Below, in pieces: positions 17,522 through 27,917 of a DNA stretch of 64,000 nt; within the stretch, counting starts at the first letter, position 1, and each line of letters starts with the position of its first letter. The stretch lies in contig DDAM01000062.1 in assembly GCA_002332905.1 (NCBI GenBank), forward strand, positions 222,807 through 286,806, given 5' to 3'. The DNA is from Firmicutes bacterium UBA2058. GTDB lineage: Bacteria > Bacillota > Clostridia > Tissierellales > Sedimentibacteraceae. The notes under the pieces were generated by a model. It ran no database searches, was not told the DNA's origin, and saw only the letters and a program-made list of their open reading frames with translations. The position numbers and the translations under genes are program-made.

Positions 17522-19903
17522 ATGCTTCAGTTAAAAAACATAACAAAAAGCTATACAACCGGTGATTTTACACAGGTTGCACTAAATAATATAAGTTTAA
17601 ATTTTAGAAAAAATGAATTTGTCTCAATTTTAGGGCAAAGTGGTTCAGGTAAAACAACTTGTTTAAACGTAGTTGGCGGACTTGACCACTATGACAGTGG
17701 GGATTTAATAATTAATGGCAAATCCACTAAGAATTTTAAAGATTCAGAGTGGGATGCATATCGTAATAACAGCATAGGATTTGTTTTTCAAAGCTATAAT
17801 TTAATTGGTCACCTAAACATTGTGGATAATGTTGAAATGGGAATGACTTTAAGCGGTGTATCTGCTTCTGAAAAGCATGCTAAAGCTATAGAGGTGTTAG
17901 AAAAGGTTGGATTAAAGGAACATATACACAAAAAACCAAATCAGCTTTCCGGAGGCCAAATGCAGCGTGTTGCTATTGCTAGAGCTTTGGCTAATAATCC
18001 TGATATAATTTTAGCTGATGAACCAACAGGGGCACTTGACTCAACAACTAGCGAGCAAATTATGATTTTAATAAAGGAAATTGCAGATGACAAGCTTGTT
18101 ATTATGGTTACTCATAATCCTGACATAGCAGAAAAATATGCTGATAGGATAATTAAATTTAAAGATGGCCAAGTAATAGATGACAGTAATCCCTATAACA
18201 ATGTTAAAGACGATACCGATTATCAACTTAAAAAAACTAGTATGAGCTTTTTTACAGCCTTAAAATTATCTGGCAAAAATATTGCTACAAAAAAATGGAG
18301 AACAGCTTTAACTGCATTTGCATCAAGTATTGGAATTATTGGTATAGCTTTAATTCTAAGCCTTTCATCTGGATTTCAAACTCAAATTAATCAGTTTCAA
18401 ATTGATGCCTTATCAGAGTTTCCTATAATGATTTCAAAGTCTACAATGAGTATAGATATGGAAACAATGAAAGAAATGAGAGGAGAAATGCTTTCTATAG
18501 TACGTGATGAAAAAGAGCAGATTGACACTGATGAAGTATATTTATATGATAGTACAGAAAATACTATTGCACATACAAATAAAATTACAAAAGAATATAT
18601 TGACTACATAAATGCTATAGACCCAGCTATATGTAGAAGTATTGGATATACAAGAATGGTAGGGATGAACTTACTTCGCAGAGAAGATAAAAAAACATAT
18701 CCAGTTTCTATTGCAGTTGGAATTAGCATGGGTGCTGGTAACGACAGCAGAGATATGCAAAGCATGATTGGCGGAGTTTCAAGCATGAGAGGAATTGGTT
18801 TAACATCATACCCTGAAGTTCTCGACAATTCTCTAGACTCATACCTTGAAAAAAATTATGATGTTCTTGTCGGTGAATACCCTTCAAAGAGTACTGATTT
18901 AGTATTAGTAGTTGATGACCAAAATCGTGTTGATTATTCAACACTTAAAAATCTTGGCTTTGAAACAGATAATGTTGATAGTATAAAGTTTAAAGACATA
19001 GTTGGTACAGAAATAAAATTAATAACAAACAATGATTTTTATGAAAAAACTTCAATGGGTAACTTTATGCCAGGTACTGATTATGATGCCATGTATGATT
19101 CTGAAAATAGCATAACATTGAAAATAAGCGGTATAGTTCGTTTAAAAGAGGATGTAACCTTAGGCATACTAGGCAATGGAATTACTTATAGTGATAAATT
19201 AGTTCAAGAAATTTTAGATATAGAAGAGGATTCAGAAATTGTAAAAGAACAATTAAAAGCAGACTATAATATTATTACAATGGAAAAGCTAGATAAGGCA
19301 AGCAAGGAATCTTTTCTATCTTATATCGGGGGAGATTCAACTCCATATATGATTCATTTATATCCTACAGACTTTGAAGCTAAGGATGCTGTTTTATCAT
19401 ATTTAGACAACTATAATACAAACAAGGCAGATGAGGACACAATTGTATATAATGATTTAGCAAGCTCAATGACAGAAATGACTGGCGGAATTATGGATGC
19501 AATTACACTTGTTTTGATTGCTTTTGCAGCAATATCTTTAGTTGTATCATTAATAATGATTGGTATTATAACATATATTTCTGTTCTTGAACGTACAAAG
19601 GAAATTGGCATTCTTAGAGCACTTGGTGCAAGGAAAAAGGATATCACAAGAGTATTTAATGCCGAAACATTTATTATTGGCGCTTGTTCCGGTCTTTTAG
19701 GGATAGGCATAGCTTATGCACTTACATTCCCAATTAATCATTTACTTTTGAACTTGACTCAATTAGCTAATGTAGCGCAGCTAAACCCAATTCATGCAAT
19801 TCTTTTAATTACAATAAGCATAATTCTAACATTAATTGGCGGTACAATTCCAGCTAAGCTGGCAGCTAAAAAAGATCCTGTTGAAGCACTTCGTACTGAA
19901 TAA
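17522..19903 (+). CDS. Fused ABC transporter ATP-binding/permease protein (MacB/FtsX type)
   Basis: 793 residues in one chain. Residues 1-230 are an ATPase with Walker A GQSGSGKTT, Q-loop FVFQSYNL, signature LSGGQMQRVAIARAL, Walker B IILADEPTG and switch MVTHNP. The C-terminal part has a first membrane segment at about 255-275, a large extracytoplasmic domain (about 290-650) and three more membrane segments within about 665-785, which is the FtsX/MacB layout. Such proteins act in mechanotransmission, lipoprotein or peptide export, and antimicrobial-peptide resistance. The substrate is unknown. A GTGAA-type hairpin lies upstream and a terminator follows. Confidence 0.92.
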   Translation: MLQLKNITKSYTTGDFTQVALNNISLNFRKNEFVSILGQSGSGKTTCLNVVGGLDHYDSGDLIINGKSTKNFKDSEWDAYRNNSIGFVFQSYNLIGHLNIVDNVEMGMTLSGVSASEKHAKAIEVLEKVGLKEHIHKKPNQLSGGQMQRVAIARALANNPDIILADEPTGALDSTTSEQIMILIKEIADDKLVIMVTHNPDIAEKYADRIIKFKDGQVIDDSNPYNNVKDDTDYQLKKTSMSFFTALKLSGKNIATKKWRTALTAFASSIGIIGIALILSLSSGFQTQINQFQIDALSEFPIMISKSTMSIDMETMKEMRGEMLSIVRDEKEQIDTDEVYLYDSTENTIAHTNKITKEYIDYINAIDPAICRSIGYTRMVGMNLLRREDKKTYPVSIAVGISMGAGNDSRDMQSMIGGVSSMRGIGLTSYPEVLDNSLDSYLEKNYDVLVGEYPSKSTDLVLVVDDQNRVDYSTLKNLGFETDNVDSIKFKDIVGTEIKLITNNDFYEKTSMGNFMPGTDYDAMYDSENSITLKISGIVRLKEDVTLGILGNGITYSDKLVQEILDIEEDSEIVKEQLKADYNIITMEKLDKASKESFLSYIGGDSTPYMIHLYPTDFEAKDAVLSYLDNYNTNKADEDTIVYNDLASSMTEMTGGIMDAITLVLIAFAAISLVVSLIMIGIITYISVLERTKEIGILRALGARKKDITRVFNAETFIIGACSGLLGIGIAYALTFPINHLLLNLTQLANVAQLNPIHAILLITISIILTLIGGTIPAKLAAKKDPVEALRTE

Positions 19904-19907
19904 GCTA

Positions 19908-19946
19908 AAAGTTCTATACCTTATAATTAGGTATAGAACTTTTTTA
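19908..19946. terminator. Bidirectional terminator
   Basis: AAGTTCTATACC pairs with GGTATAGAACTT across a short loop, followed by a T-run. It serves the ABC gene (+) and pyruvate carboxylase (-). Confidence 0.85.
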
Positions 19947-19957
19947 ATATTTCTATT

Positions 19958-22900
19958 CTATTTTTCTAACTCAACCACTAACTCACCTGCTATTACCTGC
20001 TGTCTTTCATTTACTAATATAGATTTTACTGTTCCAGCAATAGGAGAAATAATATTAGTTTCCATCTTCATAGCTTCGATTATTGCAACGGGTTGACCCT
20101 CTGAAACTATATCACCTTTATTAACTAATAGCTTTATAATTTTTCCTGATATATTCGCACCAATTTCATTTTTGTTATCAACATCTGCCATTCTTTTAGA
20201 CACCTTAATACTTGTTTTAGCTACAGCCTTATCATTTATACATATTACCCTACGATTTCCGTTTACTTCAAATACTACGTCTCTATTTCCAGAATCATCA
20301 GCACTTCTTATTTCCACTAACTTAACAACATATACTGTTCCTTCATGAATTTGAACTTCGCAGGTTTCTCCTTCACTAAGTCCGTGGAAAAATATATCAC
20401 TACCCAAATATCTAAAGTCACCTTCATTTTTTACATACTTAACATAATCCTCGTAAACCTTAGGATAAAGTGCATAGCTTAAAACATCCTCGATAGTTGT
20501 ATCTGTGTTGTATTTTTTATCTAAATCTTCTTTTATTTTATCAAAATTTTCTGGCTCTAATAGTTCACCAGGTCTAACTGCTATTGATTTTTTACCCTTT
20601 AAAACTAATTCCTTTAATTTCTCAGGAAATCCTCCTTCAGGTTGACCCATCATACCTTCAAAGTATGATACTATTGAGTCTGGAAAATCCATATCCTTTG
20701 CTTTATCATAAATGTTATCCTTGTTTAACTCATTTTGAATCATAAATATAGCCATATCACCTACAGCCTTTGATGATGGAGTTACTTTTACTATATCGCC
20801 AAGCATTGTATTTACCTCACGATACATGTCCTTAACCTCTTCAAATTTGTGTCCTAATCCAAAGCTTTCAACCTGAGGTTTAAGATTTGAATATTGTCCT
20901 CCAGGTATTTCATATTTATATATTTCAGCAGTACCGCTTTTTAATCCTGACTCATACTTTTCATAAACAGGTCTTACCGCTCCCCAGTAATCTGATATCT
21001 TTTGTAAATCATCCATTGATAGCTTTGTATCTCTGTCAGTGTTTTTTAGTGCTGCAACTACTGAGTTAAGTGCCGGCTGACTTGTAAGCCCTGCCATTGA
21101 GTTAAATGCAGTGTCTACTATATCAACTCCTGCCATTGCGGACATTAAAACTGTAGCTACACCATTTCCACTAGTGTCATGAGTGTGAAGGTGAATTGGT
21201 ATAGATATTTCATTTTTAAGTGTCTTTATAAGCTTATGAGCAGCCATTGGCTTTAACAAAGCTGACATATCCTTTATACCAAGTATTTGTGCACCTCTTT
21301 TTTCAAGCTCTTTAGCCTTATCTACATAGTATTTAAGCGTATATTTGTCTCTATTTTCATCTAATATATCCCCAGTATAGCAAATACAAGCTTCTGCAAT
21401 TTTGTTTTGGTTTAATACCTCATCAATTGCAACCTCCATACCTTGTATCCAGTTTAGCGAGTCAAATATTCTGAAAATATCAATGCCATTATCAGCAGAA
21501 GTCTTAACAAATTGTCTGATTACATTGTCCGGATAGTTTTTATAACCTACACCATTTGCACCACGAATTAACATTTGAAATAAAATATTAGGTATTTTTT
21601 CTCTTAATACTCTCAATCTTTCCCAAGGCGATTCCTTTAAAAATCTATATGAAACATCAAATGTTGCTCCACCCCACATTTCAAGCGAGAATAAATCCTT
21701 ACCAAGAGTTGACATTGCAGGAGCTATTCTTTCCATATCTATAGTTCTTAGTCTCGTTGCCATCAGCGATTGATGAGCATCACGCATAGTAGTATCAGTT
21801 AATAGTAGCTTTTTCTCATTAAGTATATAATCAATCAATCCCTTAGGACCATTTTCATCTAATATTTGCTTTGTTCCTCTTAGATTTTCTATATACTTAA
21901 GCTCTGGAATTCTTGGTACATCAAATGTTGGCTTTATACCCCTTGTTTCATTTACAACCTTTTCGCCTATAAATTTAATAATTTTGAGCTCCTCGTCTCT
22001 ACCCTCAACTATACTTAACAATTTAGGGTTATTCTGTATGAAGCCAGTGTCGCACATTCCTTTTTTGAATTTATCGTGGTTTAAAACATTAAGCAAAAAT
22101 CCAACGTTTGTTTTAACCCCTTTAATTTTAACCTCTCTTAATGCTCTTCGTGATTTGTTTACACAGTCATTAAAGCTTCTTGACCATGATGTAACCTTAA
22201 CTAATAGACTATCATAGTATGGGCTTATAACTGCTCCAGTGAAGCCATTATCACCGTCTAATCTAATACCAAATCCAGAGCCAGTTCTATAAACATCTAT
22301 TTTTCCTGTGTCTGGTGCAAAATTATTGTTAGGATCTTCAGTTGTTACTCTACATTGAATTGAAAAACCATTTTGCTTTATTGAATCCTGTGATTTTATA
22401 TTTAATTCATCACTGTCTAGGCTATAGCCTTGTGCTACTAAAATCTGAGATTGAACTAAGTCAATTCCAGTTGTCATTTCTGTAATAGTATGTTCAACCT
22501 GAATTCTAGGGTTCATTTCAATAAAATAATGATCTCCTTTACTATCTACTAAGAATTCAACAGTCCCAGCACTTCTATATTTAACAGCACTTGCAATTTT
22601 AATTGCATCAGCGCATATATCCTTTCTTTGTTTTTCAGTTAAACATATTGCAGGAGTAAATTCTATAACCTTTTGATGTCTTCTTTGTATTGAACAATCT
22701 CTCTCATACAGGTGAACTATATTGCCATAACTATCACCTAAAACCTGAACCTCTATGTGTTTAGGATTTTCTAGATATTTTTCAATAAATATATCATCTA
22801 TACCAAAGGCTTTTTTTGCCTCACTTTTAGCACTATTAAATTCAGGTATAAGATCATTTTCACTTCTTACTATTCTCATACCTCTGCCGCCTCCACCTGC

Positions 22901-23389
22901 TGCTGCCTTTAACATGATTGGATATCCACAAAGACTGGCAAACTCGATTGCTTCTTTTTCATTGCCAACAGCTTTTTCAACACCCGGTATAGTAGGAACA
23001 CCTACTGAATGAGCTACAAGTTTAGATTTAATTTTATCTCCTAATTTATCCATCATTTCATGGTTAGGCCCTATAAATACTATGCCTGTTTCTTCGCATT
23101 TTTTTGCAAATTCTACATTTTCAGATAAAAATCCATAACCGGGGTGTATTGCATCCACACCTTTTGATTTAGCTAGATTAATAATTTCGTCTATTCCTAA
23201 ATAAGCCTCTACTGGTCCTTTATCTTTACCTATTTGATAAGATTCGTCCGCTTTAGTTCTAAAAAGTGAATTTTTATCTTCTTCTGAATAAATAGCAACT
23301 GTTCTAATTCCAAGCTCGTTACAAGCTCTAAAAACTCTTATAGCTATTTCGCCTCTATTGGCAACAAGAACACGTTTAAACTTTTTCAT
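19958..23389 (-). CDS. pyc: Pyruvate carboxylase
   Basis: About 1143 residues, full length. ATG 23389 was chosen because GGAGG lies just before it; an in-frame ATG 12 bases upstream lacks a site. Three parts are visible. The biotin carboxylase ATP-grasp half (HPGYGFLSENVEFAKK, KAAAGGGGRGMR) is first. The carboxyltransferase domain follows (DTTMRDAHQSLMATR, with the HLHTHDTSGNG metal site). The C-terminal biotin carrier domain has the biotin-accepting Lys in EAMKMETN. It converts pyruvate, bicarbonate and ATP to oxaloacetate for anaplerosis. It is monocistronic and lies between terminator and intergenic region. Confidence 0.98.
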   Translation of the reverse strand: MKKFKRVLVANRGEIAIRVFRACNELGIRTVAIYSEEDKNSLFRTKADESYQIGKDKGPVEAYLGIDEIINLAKSKGVDAIHPGYGFLSENVEFAKKCEETGIVFIGPNHEMMDKLGDKIKSKLVAHSVGVPTIPGVEKAVGNEKEAIEFASLCGYPIMLKAAAGGGGRGMRIVRSENDLIPEFNSAKSEAKKAFGIDDIFIEKYLENPKHIEVQVLGDSYGNIVHLYERDCSIQRRHQKVIEFTPAICLTEKQRKDICADAIKIASAVKYRSAGTVEFLVDSKGDHYFIEMNPRIQVEHTITEMTTGIDLVQSQILVAQGYSLDSDELNIKSQDSIKQNGFSIQCRVTTEDPNNNFAPDTGKIDVYRTGSGFGIRLDGDNGFTGAVISPYYDSLLVKVTSWSRSFNDCVNKSRRALREVKIKGVKTNVGFLLNVLNHDKFKKGMCDTGFIQNNPKLLSIVEGRDEELKIIKFIGEKVVNETRGIKPTFDVPRIPELKYIENLRGTKQILDENGPKGLIDYILNEKKLLLTDTTMRDAHQSLMATRLRTIDMERIAPAMSTLGKDLFSLEMWGGATFDVSYRFLKESPWERLRVLREKIPNILFQMLIRGANGVGYKNYPDNVIRQFVKTSADNGIDIFRIFDSLNWIQGMEVAIDEVLNQNKIAEACICYTGDILDENRDKYTLKYYVDKAKELEKRGAQILGIKDMSALLKPMAAHKLIKTLKNEISIPIHLHTHDTSGNGVATVLMSAMAGVDIVDTAFNSMAGLTSQPALNSVVAALKNTDRDTKLSMDDLQKISDYWGAVRPVYEKYESGLKSGTAEIYKYEIPGGQYSNLKPQVESFGLGHKFEEVKDMYREVNTMLGDIVKVTPSSKAVGDMAIFMIQNELNKDNIYDKAKDMDFPDSIVSYFEGMMGQPEGGFPEKLKELVLKGKKSIAVRPGELLEPENFDKIKEDLDKKYNTDTTIEDVLSYALYPKVYEDYVKYVKNEGDFRYLGSDIFFHGLSEGETCEVQIHEGTVYVVKLVEIRSADDSGNRDVVFEVNGNRRVICINDKAVAKTSIKVSKRMADVDNKNEIGANISGKIIKLLVNKGDIVSEGQPVAIIEAMKMETNIISPIAGTVKSILVNERQQVIAGELVVELEK

Positions 23390-23401
23390 GATAGCCTCCA
23401 T

Positions 23402-23772
23402 TTATATAAGTCTTATTTAACTTTTCATTTTGAATTAGCATATCAAAATTATATTAGTTATGCAAGCTTTAAAATTATTTTTATTATTTTTATTGTATTT
23501 TTACTTTATTTTATTTTGTGTATGAAAACGTAAGCATGTTAATTACATTTAGAAAATATTAAAATTTCCTAATTTAATTGTGTATTTTTATATATAGACC
23601 TATTTAATAATTTTTTTAAATATTTTTTATAATAGTAAATCACATATATATTTATGTTATACTGTATATATTATTAATTAATAATAATTTATTATTGTTA
23701 TTCAATAAATATTTATTGACAAATATGTTTTATAGTATATAATGATACTATAAAAACATTTGGAGGTTTATT
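23402..23772. other. AT-rich intergenic region with promoter for the DUF2975 operon
   Basis: No coding sequence is seen in these 370 bases. It should contain the pyc promoter on the minus strand, which I could not place. The plus strand has the promoter listed separately. Confidence 0.5.
23716..23743 (+). promoter_or_regulatory. Promoter of the DUF2975-HTH-DUF4173 operon
   Basis: TTGACA at 23716-23721, 16-base spacer, TATAAT at 23738-23743, about 30 bases before the ATG of the first gene. Confidence 0.65.
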
Positions 23773-24225
23773 ATGTATAAAACAAGCTTTATAAATAAGC
23801 TTACTAAAACAGTAGTAGATATGTTTTTTTACTTAGGAATAGTAACAGTTATTTTAGTACCTTTTGTCACTCCTAAAATAATTAAAAATTTAAATTTAAG
23901 CGAAAACTTAATTGTACCGACAATTATTACTTTATTATTATCCGGTGTATGCGCAGTCTATATTATTCTTCAACTTAAAAAGACTTTTAAAACATTAACA
24001 AGCGGAAATCCATTTGTTATAGAAAATACAATTTACTTAAAAAAGATGGCTATTGCAGCATTTATTATATCTGCAATATACATATTTAAGCTAGTATACT
24101 GGTTTACACCTGCAACAGTTATAATTGTACTTGTTTTTTTAGTTGCCGGACTTTTCTGCCTTACTTTAAAGGATTTATTTGCTCAGGCGGTGAAATTTAA
24201 AGAAGATAATGACTTAACTATATAA
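23773..24225 (+). CDS. DUF2975 membrane protein
   Basis: 150 residues with four predicted membrane segments (about 15-35, 52-68, 92-112 and 117-135) and the DUF2975 pattern. The family is usually encoded next to a small XRE-type HTH gene, as it is here (13-base gap, AAGGAGG site). Function is unknown; a membrane partner for the regulator is plausible. The first gene of a three-gene operon. Confidence 0.85.
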   Translation: MYKTSFINKLTKTVVDMFFYLGIVTVILVPFVTPKIIKNLNLSENLIVPTIITLLLSGVCAVYIILQLKKTFKTLTSGNPFVIENTIYLKKMAIAAFIISAIYIFKLVYWFTPATVIIVLVFLVAGLFCLTLKDLFAQAVKFKEDNDLTI

Positions 24226-24237
24226 GGAGGTAACACA

Positions 24238-24447
24238 ATGTCTATTATAATTAATTTGGATGTAATGATGGCAAAAAGAAAAATCGGGCTAATTGAGCTA
24301 GCTGAAAAGATAGACCTAACTCCTGCTAATTTATCAATACTTAAAAACAACAAAGCTAAGGCTATAAGATTTTCTACCTTAGAGAAAATATGTAAAGAAT
24401 TAGGTTGTCAACCCGGTGACATTATAGAGTATTCTGAGGAGGAATAA
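24238..24447 (+). CDS. Small XRE-family HTH regulator (YozG-like)
   Basis: 69 residues that are almost entirely an HTH of the Cro/C1 class (GLIELAEKIDLTPANLSILKNNKAKAI), ending in CQPGDIIEYSEE, as in YozG-type regulators. It lies between the DUF2975 and DUF4173 genes with 3-13 base gaps, so it is translated with them. It probably controls this operon. Confidence 0.92.
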   Translation: MSIIINLDVMMAKRKIGLIELAEKIDLTPANLSILKNNKAKAIRFSTLEKICKELGCQPGDIIEYSEEE

Positions 24448-24450
24448 AAC

Positions 24451-25941
24451 ATGGATAATACAATTAAGAAAAGACTCATCGTATATGGTATAATTTCCGG
24501 AATAAGCTTCGCTTATTTGATATTAGTTCCTCTTGTAGGCATTGGAATCGTTGTATATGCAGCTATACAGCTTGCAATGATTTTTTATCTTATAAAGGAC
24601 AGAATTGAAATAAAAAATAAAAAAGCATTGCTTTTATTTATACCGATATTTATATTAACTTTGCGATATTTTATAAGCGACAGCTTTATATTTTATCTAC
24701 CAAATTTTGCAGTAATATTTTTACTGTATAGCACTATGATTCTTTTATTTATGGATGATTTATGCATAATAAACCAAGGCTTTCTCTTTATTAAAAAAAT
24801 ATTATGTACGGTATTTAAGCCTCTTGCATATTTCAATATACCTATAAAATGGTCAATAGAAAGTAAAAAGGATAATCCAAACAGGATTTTGGCAAAGAAA
24901 ATACTAGTTGGTATTGTAATATCAATACCCTGCTTAATAGTTATAACATTTTTACTATCAGCAGCCGATTTAGTATTTGAAAGCAAGATTGATGTACTGT
25001 TTAACTCATTTGAAAACTTTGTAAGTCCCGAAACAGTGTTTAAAATAATAGTAGGGTTACTTTGTGGATTTTATTTGTTTGGATTATTTTATATAGTATT
25101 TGAAGGAAAAAAAGAAATCAAAGTTGAGGCTAACCCTGAGGCAATTGAAAAGATTGAGTTAAAGCCTCAAGGTGATGTTGTTATTATTAATGTAATACTC
25201 ATATCAATACTTACAATATACACTATATTTGCATTGATTCAGTTTAAATATTTATTTGCCGCTGCATTTTCAGCTATTTCCCTACCTAATGGCCTGACCT
25301 ATGCAGAATACGCGCGAAGAGGTTTTTTTGAATTATTATTCCTTAGTTTTATAAATATAGGATTAATTCTTATAGTAATTTATCTTATAAGAGATAAGAT
25401 ATATAACTCAAATAATACTTCTGGTAAAATTATAAAGGCTCTAATGATTTACTTGTGCGCTATAACTGTTCTACTTTTAATATCATCATTTTATAGAATG
25501 ATGTTATATAATAATGAATTTGGATTTACAGAGCTAAGATTATTAGTTACTATATTTTTAATCTTCGAGGCAATAGGACTGATAATAACATTTTATTATA
25601 TAATTAAACCAAAATTTAATATTTTAGCTTTTTATTCAGTTATTTGTTTAGTTTTCTATCTTACAATCAATATGATAAATCTTGATTATATAATTGCTAG
25701 AAAAAACATAGATATGTACTATGAAGACAAGGATTTAGATGTATACTATTTATATACACTTTCTTCAGATGCAGCACCGCAGATGGAAAGATTGCTAAGC
25801 GATAAGGATAGCAACATAAAACAAGCAGCAAATGATTATTTTGAGAAAATTAAAACACAATCTGCTTATACAAAGGATTGGCAAAGCTTCAATTTATCTC
25901 GTAATCGAGCAATGAAAATTAAAAATCAATTGGATAAATAA
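24451..25941 (+). CDS. DUF4173-like multi-pass membrane protein
   Basis: 496 residues with 11-12 predicted membrane segments. The C-terminal soluble part carries a motif like DLDVYYLYTLSSDAAPQME, similar to the DUF4173 family pattern LDLDYLLSLS-D-AVPA. Function is unknown. It is the last gene of the operon and is followed by a strong terminator. Confidence 0.82.
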   Translation: MDNTIKKRLIVYGIISGISFAYLILVPLVGIGIVVYAAIQLAMIFYLIKDRIEIKNKKALLLFIPIFILTLRYFISDSFIFYLPNFAVIFLLYSTMILLFMDDLCIINQGFLFIKKILCTVFKPLAYFNIPIKWSIESKKDNPNRILAKKILVGIVISIPCLIVITFLLSAADLVFESKIDVLFNSFENFVSPETVFKIIVGLLCGFYLFGLFYIVFEGKKEIKVEANPEAIEKIELKPQGDVVIINVILISILTIYTIFALIQFKYLFAAAFSAISLPNGLTYAEYARRGFFELLFLSFINIGLILIVIYLIRDKIYNSNNTSGKIIKALMIYLCAITVLLLISSFYRMMLYNNEFGFTELRLLVTIFLIFEAIGLIITFYYIIKPKFNILAFYSVICLVFYLTINMINLDYIIARKNIDMYYEDKDLDVYYLYTLSSDAAPQMERLLSDKDSNIKQAANDYFEKIKTQSAYTKDWQSFNLSRNRAMKIKNQLDK

Positions 25942-25956
25942 TATTAATTAAAATAA

Positions 25957-26002
25957 AAAAACAGCTTGGTAGATAGAATTATTATCTACTAAGCTGTTTT
26001 TT
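25957..26002. terminator. Bidirectional terminator
   Basis: AAAAACAGCTTGGTAGATA pairs with TATCTACTAAGCTGTTTTT and a T-run follows. It serves the DUF4173 operon (+) and the phosphoesterase operon (-). Confidence 0.9.
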
Positions 26003-26478
26003 TACCACTCTATTATCTCATCAAAAACTTTTCCATCTTCAATTGTTAATATTCCGTAACTGTAGTTACCAAAGGTTGGCAGACATGCACTTCCGGGGTT
26101 AAAATATAAAATTCCGTTTTCATATTTACTATGTGACTTATGGGTATGTCCAAAAAGAACTATATCTACCTCTTGGTTTTCTGCATATCTTTTTAGCTCC
26201 TCTAAGTCTCTTTTAACTCCAAAGTTATGACCATGTGTTATAAGAAATTTCTTATTTTCTATTATAACCTGCTCAGTATCATTAGCTTCTATGCCTCTGT
26301 CACAGTTCCCATTAACATTTATGTATTTGTCCACATTGATTGTTTTAGAAATAATAGGTACATCCTTACAACAATCTCCGCAGTGTATAAACATATCAAA
26401 ATTACCATCACTATTTATTTTTTCAAGATATGTTTCAACCATGTTACCATGGGTATCGCTTAAAACTAAAATTCTCAA
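26002..26478 (-). CDS. YfcE/MJ0936-type metallophosphoesterase
   Basis: 158 residues of the calcineurin-like family. Metal ligands are seen in LSDTHGN (start), IHCGDCCKD, NGNCD, THGHNFG and FGHTHKS. Members hydrolyse phosphodiesters. It is the last gene of the rph-rdgB-phosphoesterase operon and overlaps the rdgB stop by 4 bases. The gene order is common in Clostridia. Confidence 0.93.
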   Translation of the reverse strand: MRILVLSDTHGNMVETYLEKINSDGNFDMFIHCGDCCKDVPIISKTINVDKYINVNGNCDRGIEANDTEQVIIENKKFLITHGHNFGVKRDLEELKRYAENQEVDIVLFGHTHKSHSKYENGILYFNPGSACLPTFGNYSYGILTIEDGKVFDEIIEW

Positions 26479-27077
26479 TTTAATACTTCTCCTAACACAT
26501 TTTTAAGATTTCTAAGAGCATTAGCTCTATGGCTGAGAGAATTTTTTTCTTCATCAGTCATTTCACCAAAGCTTTTTCCTAAGCCCTCAACAATGAATAA
26601 AGGATCATAACCAAAACCATTTGTACCATGCGCTTCAAATCCTATTCTACCTTTACATATACCCTCTGCTTTTAATTTTAAACCGTCTTCTAAAATAATT
26701 GCTATAACTGTTTTAAAATATGCGGTCCTCTTTTCCATCGGTACATCTTTCAGATTTTTTAAGAGCAATTCATTATTACCTTTATATGTAGCATTTTCAC
26801 CAGAATATCTTGCTGAATATACTCCCGGTGCTCCATCTAATGCATCTACGAAAAGTCCGGTGTCATCTGCTATAACAATACCATTTACAAGCTTTGATAG
26901 CTCTTCTGCCTTTTTAAACGCATTGCCTTCTAGTGTATCTTTATCCTCATCAACATCTAAATCCTTAAAGCCTAAGTCATCCTTTGATACAATCTCTATA
27001 TTTAAATCCTTCAATATTTCTTTTATTTCTTTAATTTTGTGTTCATTGCCACTTGACAATATCAGTTTTCTATTCAT
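26475..27077 (-). CDS. rdgB: XTP/dITP pyrophosphatase (RdgB/HAM1)
   Basis: About 200 residues. It removes deaminated purine nucleotides (dITP, XTP) from the pool. Family motifs are LILSSGNEHKIKEI, DDTGLFVDALDGAPGVYSARYSG, and FGYDPLFIVEG, with the C-terminal SHRANALRNLK. An ATG 9 bases upstream is in frame but the chosen ATG (27077) fits the AGGTGCAAGAA ribosome site and gives the typical N-terminus. It overlaps the rph end by 8 bases. Confidence 0.95.
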   Translation of the reverse strand: MNRKLILSSGNEHKIKEIKEILKDLNIEIVSKDDLGFKDLDVDEDKDTLEGNAFKKAEELSKLVNGIVIADDTGLFVDALDGAPGVYSARYSGENATYKGNNELLLKNLKDVPMEKRTAYFKTVIAIILEDGLKLKAEGICKGRIGFEAHGTNGFGYDPLFIVEGLGKSFGEMTDEEKNSLSHRANALRNLKNVLGEVLN

Positions 27078-27822
27078 TTCTTGCACCTATCCTATTGGAA
27101 ATTTCATATCCTAAGACTTCTCTTTGTACCTTGTTTAGGTCTTCACAGCCTTTACAAGCAAGTGATAAAAGCTCGTTGAATTCCTTATGTGTAAATGGAG
27201 CCTCTTCACCTGTGCCTTGAATTTCCACAAATTCTTGCTTATCAGTCATAACAACATTCATATCTACTTTAGCATTACTATCCTCAGCATAGCATAAATC
27301 TAATACCGGCTGTTGATTTACAATACCTACACTTACCGCTGAAACAAATGATGTTACTGGCGTTTCCTCTATTAAACCATTCTTCTGTAATTTATCAAAT
27401 GCTAATACCATAGCTACAAATGAACCGGTTATTGAAGCCGTTCTAGTTCCACCATCAGCTTGTATTACATCACAGTCTATCCATAGTGTTCTTTCACCAA
27501 ACTTTGATAAATCTACAACACTTCTCAAAGCTCTGCCTATAAGTCTTTGTATTTCTTGTGATCTGCCATCAATTTTTAGCTTATTTATATCTCTACCCTT
27601 TCTAGTAGCTGTTGAGCCAGGTAGCATTGAATACTCTGCACTAACCCAACCCTTACCTGTTCCCTTTAAAAAAGGTGGTACCTTTTCTTCTATCATAGCA
27701 GTACAAATAACCTTAGTATTTCCCATTTCTATTAATACAGAACCATCTGGATGCATTAAATAATCTTTAGTTATCTTAATTTTTCTTGTTTCGTCATTTT
27801 GTCTTTCACGTATAAATTCCAT
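27070..27822 (-). CDS. rph: Ribonuclease PH
   Basis: 250 residues of the phosphorolytic 3'-to-5' exoribonuclease that trims tRNA 3' ends. Family segments are RKIKITKDYLMHPDGSVLIE, GWVSAEYSMLPGST, DCDVIQADGGTRTASITG and KVDMNVVMTDK. First gene of the rph-rdgB-phosphoesterase operon. Confidence 0.97.
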   Translation of the reverse strand: MEFIRERQNDETRKIKITKDYLMHPDGSVLIEMGNTKVICTAMIEEKVPPFLKGTGKGWVSAEYSMLPGSTATRKGRDINKLKIDGRSQEIQRLIGRALRSVVDLSKFGERTLWIDCDVIQADGGTRTASITGSFVAMVLAFDKLQKNGLIEETPVTSFVSAVSVGIVNQQPVLDLCYAEDSNAKVDMNVVMTDKQEFVEIQGTGEEAPFTHKEFNELLSLACKGCEDLNKVQREVLGYEISNRIGARNE

Positions 27823-27917
27823 TGTCTTTCGTCCTTTGTATATAAATTTTGCTAATTTTGCGTAACTGTTTTATTCTTAACCATAGGCTTAATTTTATTC
27901 ATTTCATAGTTTAAAAT